Under the pieces are notes generated by a model. That model saw only the letters and a list, made by a program, of their open reading frames with translations, ran no database searches and had not been told where the DNA came from. The translations under genes were made by a program, and so were the position numbers. Shown here piece by piece: positions 1-8,126 of a DNA stretch of 64,000 nucleotides. Every line of letters starts with the position of its first letter. Within the stretch, counting starts at the first letter, position 1. Origin of the DNA: Cyanobacteriota bacterium (GTDB taxonomy: Bacteria > Cyanobacteriota > Vampirovibrionia > Vampirovibrionales > Vampirovibrionaceae); NCBI GenBank assembly GCA_019751815.1, contig JAIEMW010000001.1, positions 814,197-878,196 of the forward strand, in the 5' to 3' direction.

Positions 1-10
1 GAAGCCCATA

Positions 11-40
11 TTGCGAGCAAAAGGGGGATTGGCATACAAT
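11..40 (+). promoter_or_regulatory. Possible promoter of tRNA-Pro
   Basis: A TTGCGA hexamer (11-16) and a TACAAT hexamer (35-40) are separated by 18 bases, and the tRNA begins 38 bases further on. This is a reasonable sigma-70-like arrangement, but both boxes are imperfect and the spacing to the tRNA leaves a leader of about 30 bases. It is called on pattern alone. Confidence 0.3.
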
Positions 41-77
41 AAGTAAGGCTCCCCGATTATTTTTTTATCACTTTAAA

Positions 78-151
78 CGGGCCGTAGCGCAGCTTGGTAG
101 CGCACTTCCTTGGGGTGGAAGGGGTCGCAGGTTCAAATCCTGTCGGTCCGA
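78..151 (+). tRNA. tRNA-Pro (anticodon GGG)
   Basis: The 74-base sequence folds as a full cloverleaf. The seven-pair acceptor stem joins 78-84 to 144-150 (one G-T pair), the D stem is GCGC/GCGC, the anticodon stem is CTTCC/GGAAG and the T stem is GCAGG/CCTGT with the GGTTCAAATCC signature. The anticodon loop TTGGGGT places GGG at the anticodon, so it reads CCC/CCU proline codons. The 3' CCA is not encoded. An intrinsic terminator follows directly and the sugar island begins just downstream. Confidence 0.95.
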
Positions 152-152
152 T

Positions 153-196
153 AAAAAGCCACAAGGTGCCTTCTTTGATAACCCTGTGGCTTTTTT
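153..196 (+). terminator. Intrinsic terminator of tRNA-Pro
   Basis: An A-rich arm with GCCACA (158-163) pairs with TGTGGC (185-190), and a run of six T follows. The hairpin lies directly after the tRNA 3' end and before the start codon at 226, so it separates the tRNA from the first sugar gene. It is the clearest rho-independent terminator in the window. Confidence 0.8.
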
Positions 197-225
197 ATTT
201 ACACTTTTTTTCAGAGACCTTCAGG

Positions 226-1356
226 ATGACGCTGCCTCCAAAAACTACCCATCCTCCGTATTCTGTCTTCATCATAGGGGCGGGAAACATTGCGGCCCTG
301 CAAGACACGCCTCACTCCAGCAATATCATTACCCATGCGCATGCAATTCAAGCCCATCCTTCATTTCGACTGCTCGGGTTTGCGGAACCTGACCCCAATA
401 CAAGACAAATTGCAACAGAACGGTGGTCTGTGCCCTCCTACCAGAGTGTTGAAGACTGGATTTCATCAACAACGACACAACATAAAGCCGACGTTATTGC
501 CATTGCAGCACCCACCCAGGAGCATTTCCCTCTGTTAGTCAAACTAATAGACTGGTACGATGAGAACAAGGAAGAGCGTCCTTTTCATCTCATCTTTTGT
601 GAAAAACCCTTGGTTGCGGATCTCGCTCAAGCTGAAACGATTCTCAGACATTCCCAACAGAAGCAAGTCCCAATATGCGTCAATTATTCCCGAAGGTACC
701 TGCCACGTATCCAAACATTGAGCCAAAAAATTCAAAGTCAGGACTGGGGGGCATTATTAGGCGGAACAGCCAGTTATGGGAAAGGGCTCTTCAACAATGG
801 GTCACATTTAATCGATCTGCTTGTTTACTTTTTTGGCCCCATGGAAGTCAAACAAACTCTCACGGCAGTCTATGACCACTTTGAGTTTGACCCGAGTATC
901 TCGGGAGTATTACAGGTACACCCTCAAGATAGTGCCAACACCTCAGCTTTCATTTATCTGCAAACCATTGATTGTCGGGCTTACACTCACTTTGAGTTGG
1001 ATCTTTTCTTTGAGAGAGGTCGAATTAAGTTAACCGACCTTTCTACTCAAATAATCGAATATACCGTTCAAGAGAGTTCTCTCTATTCTGGTTATCGACA
1101 ATTAGCCTCTTGCCAGACCGAAGAAACACAAATCCAATCTGCAATGTCTTTTGCCTATAACCATCTGGCAAGCTATTTGCCCAGCTGCTCACCCTTTCCA
1201 TCTCAATCTCACGCTTTAAAGCTCATCAATCCGATTGAAGAAACTTTAGCCGTTATCCAAACCTGCGATAAGATCTATCAATCTGCTAGAGATAATAACC
1301 TTCTTGATAATAACGTTCCGAAGGCTGCGGCAATCACAGAGCACAAAACGTGTTAG
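226..1356 (+). CDS. Gfo/Idh/MocA-family oxidoreductase
   Basis: This is a 376-residue NAD(P)-dependent sugar dehydrogenase-type protein. The Rossmann motif IIGAGN lies near residue 16, and CEKPL about 115 residues further on is the family's signature, with the Lys expected at the active site. The start at ATG 226 is chosen because the reading frame upstream runs into the tRNA gene. It probably oxidises a nucleotide-linked or free sugar at a ring carbon so that the DegT aminotransferase two genes on can aminate it. It overlaps the next gene by 7 bases. The substrate cannot be read from sequence. Confidence 0.8.
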   Translation: MTLPPKTTHPPYSVFIIGAGNIAALQDTPHSSNIITHAHAIQAHPSFRLLGFAEPDPNTRQIATERWSVPSYQSVEDWISSTTTQHKADVIAIAAPTQEHFPLLVKLIDWYDENKEERPFHLIFCEKPLVADLAQAETILRHSQQKQVPICVNYSRRYLPRIQTLSQKIQSQDWGALLGGTASYGKGLFNNGSHLIDLLVYFFGPMEVKQTLTAVYDHFEFDPSISGVLQVHPQDSANTSAFIYLQTIDCRAYTHFELDLFFERGRIKLTDLSTQIIEYTVQESSLYSGYRQLASCQTEETQIQSAMSFAYNHLASYLPSCSPFPSQSHALKLINPIEETLAVIQTCDKIYQSARDNNLLDNNVPKAAAITEHKTC

Positions 1357-2618
1357 AAAAGCCCGCCCCCACTATATTATTATTTGCCTGTGATCCTGGA
1401 GGAGCTAACGCCCTCCTTCCTCTGCAAGAAGGGCTTGAAAAAGCAGGGTATAATCTCCTCTGGTTCGGCAAGAATCAGGCATTTGATCTTTTCTCAAATG
1501 CGGGTATTCCTGTCGAATATCTCTCTGTTTCATCAGCGTCTGCTGTCCATAGCAACGCAGTCGCTCATTCGTTGCATCAGCTGTTAATCGCCACAACCCC
1601 CCAAATCGTGATTACAGGAACCAGTGCTGAAGATGACACGGAAAAAAAGCTTTGGGAAGCATGCTCTCAGCAGAATATTCCCTCTGTCGCCATTTTGGAC
1701 TCTTGGGTCAATTACGGTATTCGCTTCTCTGCCTTTCCTGTGTCCCGCATGGCAGAATTTGAGAAAAACCCTGAACTGACTTACCAACCATCACGCGTGT
1801 TTGTTATGGACGAAGAGGCCAAAAGGCAACTTTGCAAGATTGGCATTGCCAAGGAAAAAATAACCGTCACTGGGCAACCGTATTTCCAGAAGCTTCGAAA
1901 TACCATGACCACCGAGAGAAGGCGCTGGGCGAGAGACTATGTAAGGGAATTACTCAAAAGTAACTGCCCAAATTCCGTAGAAGGTTCAAAACAGAGGGAC
2001 ATACTGGTTACGTTTGCCTCACAACCCTTATCGCAGATGTATGACATCGATTATTTGGGTTACTCTGAAAAAACAATCTTTTCACATTGCCTCGAAGCGC
2101 TGAATGAGGCGAGTCAAAGACTTCCAGAGGGCTCAAAAATCACGTTTCTCGTTTGGCTTCACCCCAAAGAGGTAGCAGAAGAAGAAACAGTACACTGGTT
2201 TGAGGAAGCTAGTCACAATTTTACGAGCGACCGACTGAGTGTTTGTATAGGCCAGAAAATCATTACCAAATCACTCACCGTCTGGGATCTAATTGTTGCA
2301 AGCGATTTGGTGCTTGGAATGACCTCCATGATGCTTGTTGAAACGTATCTATTGTCACGACCTTTTTTAAGTGTTCAGATAGGCCTTGACAGAGAAAATG
2401 ACTTTGTTCTATCTCAACGAGGACTTGGGGAAAGTGTTTTGGATTCTTTAACCCTTGTGAGAAAATTATCATCAATACTTAAGGATTATGACCATTTTGA
2501 CTCTGGACACCAATTGGATTCTCACCTCTGCCAGTATGATACTGCGATTGAAAATGTGCTAAACGAGGTTAAAGAAATCATATGCTCTCTCACACCCACA
2601 ATACAACCACCGGTATAG
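1350..2618 (+). CDS. Putative GT-B-like glycosyltransferase of the sugar island
   Basis: A 422-residue protein with a GTG start overlapping the previous stop. I do not recognise a named family. The N-terminal half begins with ILLFACDPGGAN, a nucleotide-binding-like first strand. The C-terminal half has VWLHPKE and later SDLVLGMTSMMLVET, the pattern of GT-B enzymes in which a His-Pro and a Ser/Thr-Glu segment line the sugar-nucleotide site. The gene at 8127 has a similar arrangement. A role in transferring or processing an amino sugar is inferred from its neighbours. Confidence 0.45.
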   Translation: MLEKPAPTILLFACDPGGANALLPLQEGLEKAGYNLLWFGKNQAFDLFSNAGIPVEYLSVSSASAVHSNAVAHSLHQLLIATTPQIVITGTSAEDDTEKKLWEACSQQNIPSVAILDSWVNYGIRFSAFPVSRMAEFEKNPELTYQPSRVFVMDEEAKRQLCKIGIAKEKITVTGQPYFQKLRNTMTTERRRWARDYVRELLKSNCPNSVEGSKQRDILVTFASQPLSQMYDIDYLGYSEKTIFSHCLEALNEASQRLPEGSKITFLVWLHPKEVAEEETVHWFEEASHNFTSDRLSVCIGQKIITKSLTVWDLIVASDLVLGMTSMMLVETYLLSRPFLSVQIGLDRENDFVLSQRGLGESVLDSLTLVRKLSSILKDYDHFDSGHQLDSHLCQYDTAIENVLNEVKEIICSLTPTIQPPV

Positions 2619-3940
2619 AGTCTTCCTTGGCTACATTAGCCATTAATGGCGGTCCAAAACTGCGAAACAAACCATTTCCAGGGTACAAAACTATGGGAGA
2701 GGAAGAAAAAAAAGCACTGAAAGGTGTCATAGACTCCGGTGTTCTTTCTCGCTTTTTAGGCTGCTGGCATGAGGACTTTTATGGAGGCCCTGAGGTTCGT
2801 GCCTTTGAAGAAGAATGGGCCAAAGCCTTTAATGTCAAGCATGTTATTGCGATGAACTCTGCCACATCTGGTCTCTATGCGGCCGTTGGCGCGATTGGGA
2901 CTGAACCTGGCGATGAGATTATTGTTTCGCCGTTTACAATGAGCGCTTCAGCAGTTGCTCCACTTATTTACAACGCCATTCCGGTATTTGCTGATATTGA
3001 ACCTGATTACTACTGTCTAGACCCTCAATCTGTGGAAGCTCGAATCACCCCTTATACAAGAGCCATTATCGTGGTGGACATTTTTGGCCTCCCTTATGAC
3101 GCTGATGCCATTAATGCCATAGCCAGAAAGCATAATTTGAAAGTCATTGAAGACTGTGCCCAAGCACCTGGCGCTTTAAATAGCGGGAAATACGCCGGGA
3201 CACTTGGAGATATCGGGATCTATTCTCTCAACTATCATAAGCATATTCACACCGGTGAAGGGGCTATGGTCGTAACAGACGATGATACTTTGGCTGAGCG
3301 GCTTCGAATGATTCGCAACCACGCTGAAGCAGTGACTGAAGCCAGAGGGTTTGAAACACTGGTGAATATGCTAGGGTTTAATTACCGGATGACGGAAATG
3401 GAAGCCGCTGTTGGTCGAGAACAATTAAAAAAATTACCTGCACTGCTTTTAGAGCGTCAAAACAATGTTCAATACCTCACTGAGAAGCTTACGAAAATAC
3501 CCTGTCTGAAACCAGCAACCGTGCGACCAGGGTGTACTCATGCCTATTATGTACATCCCATTGAGTTTGATGCGGCAGCAGCCGAAGGCCTTGATCGAGA
3601 CCAGTATGTTGCTGCGGTTAAAGCAGAACTTCCCCCCATAGAATTGCGTGAAGGTGAGGGTGTTAAACTCTCCACTGGTTATGTGAAGCCCTTATATCTA
3701 CAGCCGATTTATCAACAAAGAATTGCCTACGGCAGTCACGGTTGCCCTTGGACAAGCAACTTCTATAAGGGGAATGTGGACTATAGTCCTGGTCTTTGCC
3801 CGGTTGCTGAAGAAAAGTATTCTTCAACTTTAATGATACACGAACTGATGCGCCCTCCCTTTACTCAAGACGACCTCAACGATGTTGTCAACGCATTTTA
3901 TAAGGTATGGGAAAACCGCGAAGAATTGAGTGGAGTATAA
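2582..3940 (+). CDS. DegT/DnrJ/EryC1/StrS-family sugar aminotransferase
   Basis: A 452-residue PLP enzyme of the sugar aminotransferase family. It shows AMNSATSGLYAA for phosphate binding, VIEDCAQAPG with the PLP-contacting Asp and the segment YHKHIHTGEGA, whose Lys near residue 220 should form the Schiff base. It is longer than typical family members (about 370-400 residues), with an extra segment before the C terminus. It overlaps the preceding gene by 37 bases. With the oxidoreductase at 226 and the acetyltransferase at 3943 it forms an oxidise-aminate-acetylate trio. Confidence 0.85.
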   Translation: MLSHTHNTTTGIESSLATLAINGGPKLRNKPFPGYKTMGEEEKKALKGVIDSGVLSRFLGCWHEDFYGGPEVRAFEEEWAKAFNVKHVIAMNSATSGLYAAVGAIGTEPGDEIIVSPFTMSASAVAPLIYNAIPVFADIEPDYYCLDPQSVEARITPYTRAIIVVDIFGLPYDADAINAIARKHNLKVIEDCAQAPGALNSGKYAGTLGDIGIYSLNYHKHIHTGEGAMVVTDDDTLAERLRMIRNHAEAVTEARGFETLVNMLGFNYRMTEMEAAVGREQLKKLPALLLERQNNVQYLTEKLTKIPCLKPATVRPGCTHAYYVHPIEFDAAAAEGLDRDQYVAAVKAELPPIELREGEGVKLSTGYVKPLYLQPIYQQRIAYGSHGCPWTSNFYKGNVDYSPGLCPVAEEKYSSTLMIHELMRPPFTQDDLNDVVNAFYKVWENREELSGV

Positions 3941-3942
3941 CC

Positions 3943-4536
3943 ATGTTATTAGACACTAAAACCAATGAGCACGCTTCAATGACTCCCAACACTTTTTTAA
4001 GTGGAGAGCGTGTCTACCTTCGTGGGCTGGATGAACATGATGTGAAAGGAAATTATGTACACTGGCTGAATGACCCTGAGGTGTGTCGATATAATTCACA
4101 TCACACCTTCCCGTATACGCAAGAACAGGCTTTAGCCTATATCAGATCACTGTCAAATACTCGAGACAAATTGGTTCTTGCAATCATCGAGCGGCAATCC
4201 CAAAAACATATTGGGAATTTGGCTTTACAGAATATTCACGCGATCAACCAAAGTGCAGAATTTGCGATTTTGATGGGTGAAAAGGCATTTTGGGGCCTAG
4301 GGTACGGTAAAGAAGCTGCCTCGTTAATTATGACTCACGGTTTTCTTGCTTTGAATCTTCATCGAATATACTGCGGGACGAATCACGAAAATATTGGTAT
4401 GCAGAAGCTTGCCGAATCTCTTGGCATGAAAGAAGAAGGTAGGCTCAGACAAGCCACGTTTAAACACGGGAAATTTATGGATGTCATCCAATACGGTATC
4501 TTAAAATCTGAATACTTTGACCATAATAAAGAATAA
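3943..4536 (+). CDS. GNAT-family N-acetyltransferase
   Basis: A 197-residue acetyltransferase. The segment RVYLRGLDEHDVKGNYVHWLN is typical of the RimJ/RimL-like and sugar-amine GNAT group, as is GLGYGKEAA, the acetyl-CoA pyrophosphate loop. The start at ATG 3943 lies two bases after the aminotransferase stop and has GGAG upstream. A longer reading frame from 3907 would overlap that gene without support. It probably acetylates the amino group placed by the DegT enzyme. Confidence 0.8.
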   Translation: MLLDTKTNEHASMTPNTFLSGERVYLRGLDEHDVKGNYVHWLNDPEVCRYNSHHTFPYTQEQALAYIRSLSNTRDKLVLAIIERQSQKHIGNLALQNIHAINQSAEFAILMGEKAFWGLGYGKEAASLIMTHGFLALNLHRIYCGTNHENIGMQKLAESLGMKEEGRLRQATFKHGKFMDVIQYGILKSEYFDHNKE

Positions 4537-4556
4537 TCAAGATAGGCTATATAACA

Positions 4557-5720
4557 ATGTTTTCGAATCTACAATATTGTACCCGCTGCTGTATGCCAGA
4601 AACCCAAGAAGGCATTACATTCGATGAATTGGGAATTTGTCAGGCTTGTCAGTCCTCTGAACAAAAGATTCATATTAGCTGGGTCGACAGAGAAAATTCC
4701 CTGAAGTCGATTCTGGAAGACGCAAAAGCCAAAGCCGGTAACAACTATGATTGCATTATCCCCATTAGTGGCGGGAAAGACAGTACATTTCAACTCCACG
4801 TATTAACCCAGATTTATAAAATGAAGCCCTTGGCAGTAACGTTTAGTCATAATTGGTTTAGCAAAACGGGTTGGTATAACCTACAGAATTCGCTCGAAAA
4901 ATTTAATGTGGATCATATTATGTTTACACCAAACCGTGATTTGGTGAACCGAATTGCCAAACGATCGATCGACGGAATCGGAGACTCATGCTGGCATTGC
5001 CATTCTGGGGTGGGCTCATTTCCATTACAGATTGCCGTAAAGTTTAATATTCCTCTGCTTGTTTGGGGTGAATCTGTTGCAGAAGCCTCTGGAAGGGCAT
5101 CTTATGTCAATCCTGTTAGAAAATTTGATCGAGAATATTTCACCAAAGTTTCTGCCAAATTACAGCCGAGCGAAATGGTCTGTGACTATTTAAGTGAGAG
5201 AGATTTATTCCCTTTTTTACTGCCCACTGCTGAAGAATGTGAGAAAGCGGGTATATTTGGCATTCATTTGGGGGACTACATTTTTTGGGATGATGAGCGT
5301 CAAACAGAATTTCTCGTGAAACATTATGACTGGAAAGAAACTCAGGTTGAAGGAACCTATAAATGCTATAAAAGTGCAGAATGCATTATGCCTGGCATGC
5401 ACGATTTCACCTGCTATCTAAAACGAGGGTTTGGCAGAGCAAGTTACCAAGCCAGTCTCGATGTAAGGAATGGGCTTCTCACTCAAAGAGAAGGATTTGA
5501 GTTATCTGAAACCCACGATTCTGTTCGCCCTGAATCTCTCGATTATTATTTAGAAATTACAGGAATGAGCGAAGAAACCTTTTTTGAAAAGATGGCTCAA
5601 CACCGGGTGAAAGCATTACAAAACACAGAAATACCCGTAAAATCCAAAACGTGGAAAAACCGAGAAAGAATACTCCCTTACCCTCAGCAGATTATCGAAG
5701 AATTTAATAATAAGCCCTAA
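4557..5720 (+). CDS. N-acetyl sugar amidotransferase (PseA/WbpG-type)
   Basis: A 387-residue protein of the N-acetyl sugar amidotransferase family, which converts an N-acyl group to an acetamidino group on nonulosonic or uronic acids. The N terminus has the cysteine cluster CTRCCMPET and a CQAC pair about 20 residues later, followed by the PP-loop ATPase motif SGGKDST at residues 71-77. Family members usually need a glutamine amidotransferase partner (a HisH-like subunit such as WbpH). I see none in the window, so ammonia may come from elsewhere. In this island it most likely modifies pseudaminic acid. Confidence 0.85.
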   Translation: MFSNLQYCTRCCMPETQEGITFDELGICQACQSSEQKIHISWVDRENSLKSILEDAKAKAGNNYDCIIPISGGKDSTFQLHVLTQIYKMKPLAVTFSHNWFSKTGWYNLQNSLEKFNVDHIMFTPNRDLVNRIAKRSIDGIGDSCWHCHSGVGSFPLQIAVKFNIPLLVWGESVAEASGRASYVNPVRKFDREYFTKVSAKLQPSEMVCDYLSERDLFPFLLPTAEECEKAGIFGIHLGDYIFWDDERQTEFLVKHYDWKETQVEGTYKCYKSAECIMPGMHDFTCYLKRGFGRASYQASLDVRNGLLTQREGFELSETHDSVRPESLDYYLEITGMSEETFFEKMAQHRVKALQNTEIPVKSKTWKNRERILPYPQQIIEEFNNKP

Positions 5721-5727
5721 AGGACAA

Positions 5728-5761
5728 CACGCCTATATGGTTCACCTATTATAAAGGCGTG
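5728..5761 (+). promoter_or_regulatory. Intercistronic hairpin
   Basis: CACGCCT (5728-5734) and AGGCGTG (5755-5761) form a perfect seven-pair stem, with further imperfect pairing inside. No T run follows, so it is not a standard terminator. It lies in the gap between the amidotransferase and amidase genes and could protect or process the polycistronic RNA. Confidence 0.4.
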
Positions 5762-5781
5762 ATGAATTGAAAGCGTAACTT

Positions 5782-7176
5782 ATGAAATTCAATTTTATCG
5801 ACCATAGCATTAAAGATATTATTAACTTCTACAAACAAAAAACACTCTCACCCCTTGATGTCGCTCACTTCTGTAATCAACAGGTAGAATCACTCGAACC
5901 CAATGTCCACGCCTGGGTTTGTTATTCTGCGGACTATATTACAAATCAAGCCGAAGACTGCCAGAAATATCTAGATAGCGGGAAGCAGCCAAGAGCACTA
6001 GAAGGTGTCCCAATTGGGATCAAAGATATTTTTAATACCTGTCATTTCCCGACCCAGATGGGCAGCCCATTATGGAAAGATTTTTATTCGGGCAATGATG
6101 CCCGTGTCGTTTACTACCTGAAAGAAGCAGGTGGGATTATTCCGGGCAAAACAGTTACGGCTGAATTTGCAGTCCATGCACTCGATAAAACGCTAAACCC
6201 CTTTGACCCTAGCAAAACACCTGGAACATCCTCCAGTGGCTCTGCCGTTGCAACAGCCTTAGGAATGGTTCCTGCAGCGTTAGGAACACAAACTGCAGGG
6301 TCTATTATACGCCCGGCTAGTTTTTGTGGGGTCTACGGATTTAAACCCTCATTTGGACTTATTCCTCGCACAGGTATTTTAAAAACAACAGATAGTCTAG
6401 ATTCCGTCGGGTTTTTTACCATCCATTTTGAAGATATCATCACCCTATTTGACTGTATAAGAGTCACCGGGCAAAATTTCCCATTAAGCAACACCATTCT
6501 CACCAATACTTCAAGGCAAACAAAACACCCAGAAAGACCTTGGAAAATCGCTTTTGTGAAACCACACGTATGGGAACATGCTTATGATTATGCAAAAGAA
6601 GCAATGACCGAATTTGTGAATCGATTATCACATCTATCTCTCAGCTCTCTTTTTGAGGTGGTCGAAGTAGATCTCCCTCAAATCACAGAAAAGTCGCATC
6701 ATATTCACGCAAACATCTACAATAAAACCCTCTCGTATTATTTTAAAGAAGAATTTAAAAAATCAGAATTAGTGTCTCCCATTATGAATACCCTCATCGA
6801 GGAAGGCAACAACATTACTGTTGAGGAGTACCGTGAGGCATTAACGTTGCAAGACACGATGGCTCGTGAAATGGATTCCTTTTTGAGTGATTTTGATGTT
6901 GTTATTACATTAAGTACCGCTGGAGAAGCACCGCCTCGAGAAGAGGCAGAACGACCTGATTCTGCATTATTATGGAATATGAGTTATTTACCTGTAATGA
7001 ACATTCCTGCTTTTGTTTCTCCTGACGGGCTACCATTTGGGTTGCAAGTCATCTCTAGACGATATAACGATTACTTATTAATCCACTTTATTGATGACTT
7101 AATAAAACACGAACTCATCCCACCTCGTATTAACCCTATTGCTAAAATTAAACCCGCAGTCCCCGCTTTATCTTAA
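5782..7176 (+). CDS. Amidase signature family protein
   Basis: A 464-residue amidase signature enzyme. The Ser-cisSer-Lys triad is visible: Lys in GVPIGIKDIFNT, cis-Ser in GTSSSGSA and the nucleophilic Ser in the segment around QTAGSIIRPAS. Such enzymes hydrolyse amides or release ammonia as GatA does. Next to the sugar amidotransferase it could supply ammonia or remove an N-acyl group, but that is inference. The family is large and its substrates are poorly predictable. Confidence 0.8.
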   Translation: MKFNFIDHSIKDIINFYKQKTLSPLDVAHFCNQQVESLEPNVHAWVCYSADYITNQAEDCQKYLDSGKQPRALEGVPIGIKDIFNTCHFPTQMGSPLWKDFYSGNDARVVYYLKEAGGIIPGKTVTAEFAVHALDKTLNPFDPSKTPGTSSSGSAVATALGMVPAALGTQTAGSIIRPASFCGVYGFKPSFGLIPRTGILKTTDSLDSVGFFTIHFEDIITLFDCIRVTGQNFPLSNTILTNTSRQTKHPERPWKIAFVKPHVWEHAYDYAKEAMTEFVNRLSHLSLSSLFEVVEVDLPQITEKSHHIHANIYNKTLSYYFKEEFKKSELVSPIMNTLIEEGNNITVEEYREALTLQDTMAREMDSFLSDFDVVITLSTAGEAPPREEAERPDSALLWNMSYLPVMNIPAFVSPDGLPFGLQVISRRYNDYLLIHFIDDLIKHELIPPRINPIAKIKPAVPALS

Positions 7177-7194
7177 GATGCAAGGAGAGTCCCA

Positions 7195-8118
7195 ATGACA
7201 GGTCCAGCACAAATAGCCCAGCCAATCGATATCGACTCCTTTAATGCGGAAAATATTAAAAAAACTTTTTATGAAAAAGGCTATATCCATATCCCTAATG
7301 TCCTGAGTAAGGACGACGTAAATTCGCTGCGTTTAGATTTATTAACGATATTTAATCGGCGTGCCGAACAAGGTGAATCCTCTCACAAAACCAGTGCTAA
7401 AAAACAATATAGAGATATTATTGCTGACTTTTTCCCACAGTACCCAGAACTTTTTGAACAGATTTTTTTACAGTCATCGGTCTTAAAAAATATTCAGATT
7501 CTACTGGATAATAAATTTGTGCTCCTCCCCGAAACCTCTGCAATGAGAGACTATTTTAATACCCTTCATACAGATACAACGGAAGCGGAAATGAGAGGGT
7601 GCTCACTTCCAAGAGACCCAGATTTTTTAATGTTAACGGCTGCCATTTATCTGCAAGATAACACGGCTGAAGCTGGTGGTGGTATGTATTTTGTTCCCGG
7701 AAGCCACAATAAACCGGACTCTTGTATCCCAGTTCGGTTAAGAAAACAGGTCTATGACAATTCAAAGTGGAGACAAAAACTCAATAAACTGTTTGGTTAC
7801 CGTCTTTATGATTTTGACCGTTTATTGAATGAGCACCCAGAAGGAGAAGACCTGGTTACTAAAGCTGGTGATATGATTATTTTTGACTCAAGAGCAGTTC
7901 ATCGATCCAGTTTTGCTCGGGATAGACAATGGTTACCTGATGGCAATAAACTCGCTTTATTTGCACATTTTATGCGGAATAATCAAATACTCCCAGAATA
8001 TCTAAATTATCTATATACAAAAACGACGGATAAAAATGATTATCAATATCTCCAAGGAACTAGAGATATTTCTGCCCTCAAAAGTCTTTGTGCAACCCAC
8101 GGCTTTGAGGTTTACTAG
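7195..8118 (+). CDS. Phytanoyl-CoA dioxygenase (PhyH)-family Fe(II)/2-oxoglutarate oxygenase
   Basis: A 307-residue protein with the metal triad of PhyH-type dioxygenases: HTD near residues 125-127 and a distal His near residue 236 in DSRAVHRS, preceded by GDMIIFD. GGGMYFVPGSH is the conserved strand before the insert. It should hydroxylate a substrate using 2-oxoglutarate and oxygen. In this operon the substrate could be the sugar or an acyl decoration on it. A strong AAGGAG ribosome site precedes the start. The gene is visibly AT-richer than the window average. Confidence 0.8.
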   Translation: MTGPAQIAQPIDIDSFNAENIKKTFYEKGYIHIPNVLSKDDVNSLRLDLLTIFNRRAEQGESSHKTSAKKQYRDIIADFFPQYPELFEQIFLQSSVLKNIQILLDNKFVLLPETSAMRDYFNTLHTDTTEAEMRGCSLPRDPDFLMLTAAIYLQDNTAEAGGGMYFVPGSHNKPDSCIPVRLRKQVYDNSKWRQKLNKLFGYRLYDFDRLLNEHPEGEDLVTKAGDMIIFDSRAVHRSSFARDRQWLPDGNKLALFAHFMRNNQILPEYLNYLYTKTTDKNDYQYLQGTRDISALKSLCATHGFEVY

Positions 8119-8126
8119 ACACAACA

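Noticed and set aside
78..151. tRNA-Pro with anticodon TGG
   Set aside because: Aligning the seven-base loop TTGGGGT places GGG, not TGG, at the anticodon.
94..225. Extended start of the first oxidoreductase reaching into the tRNA
   Set aside because: The extra codons overlap the tRNA gene and its terminator; the ATG at 226 begins a family-like N terminus.
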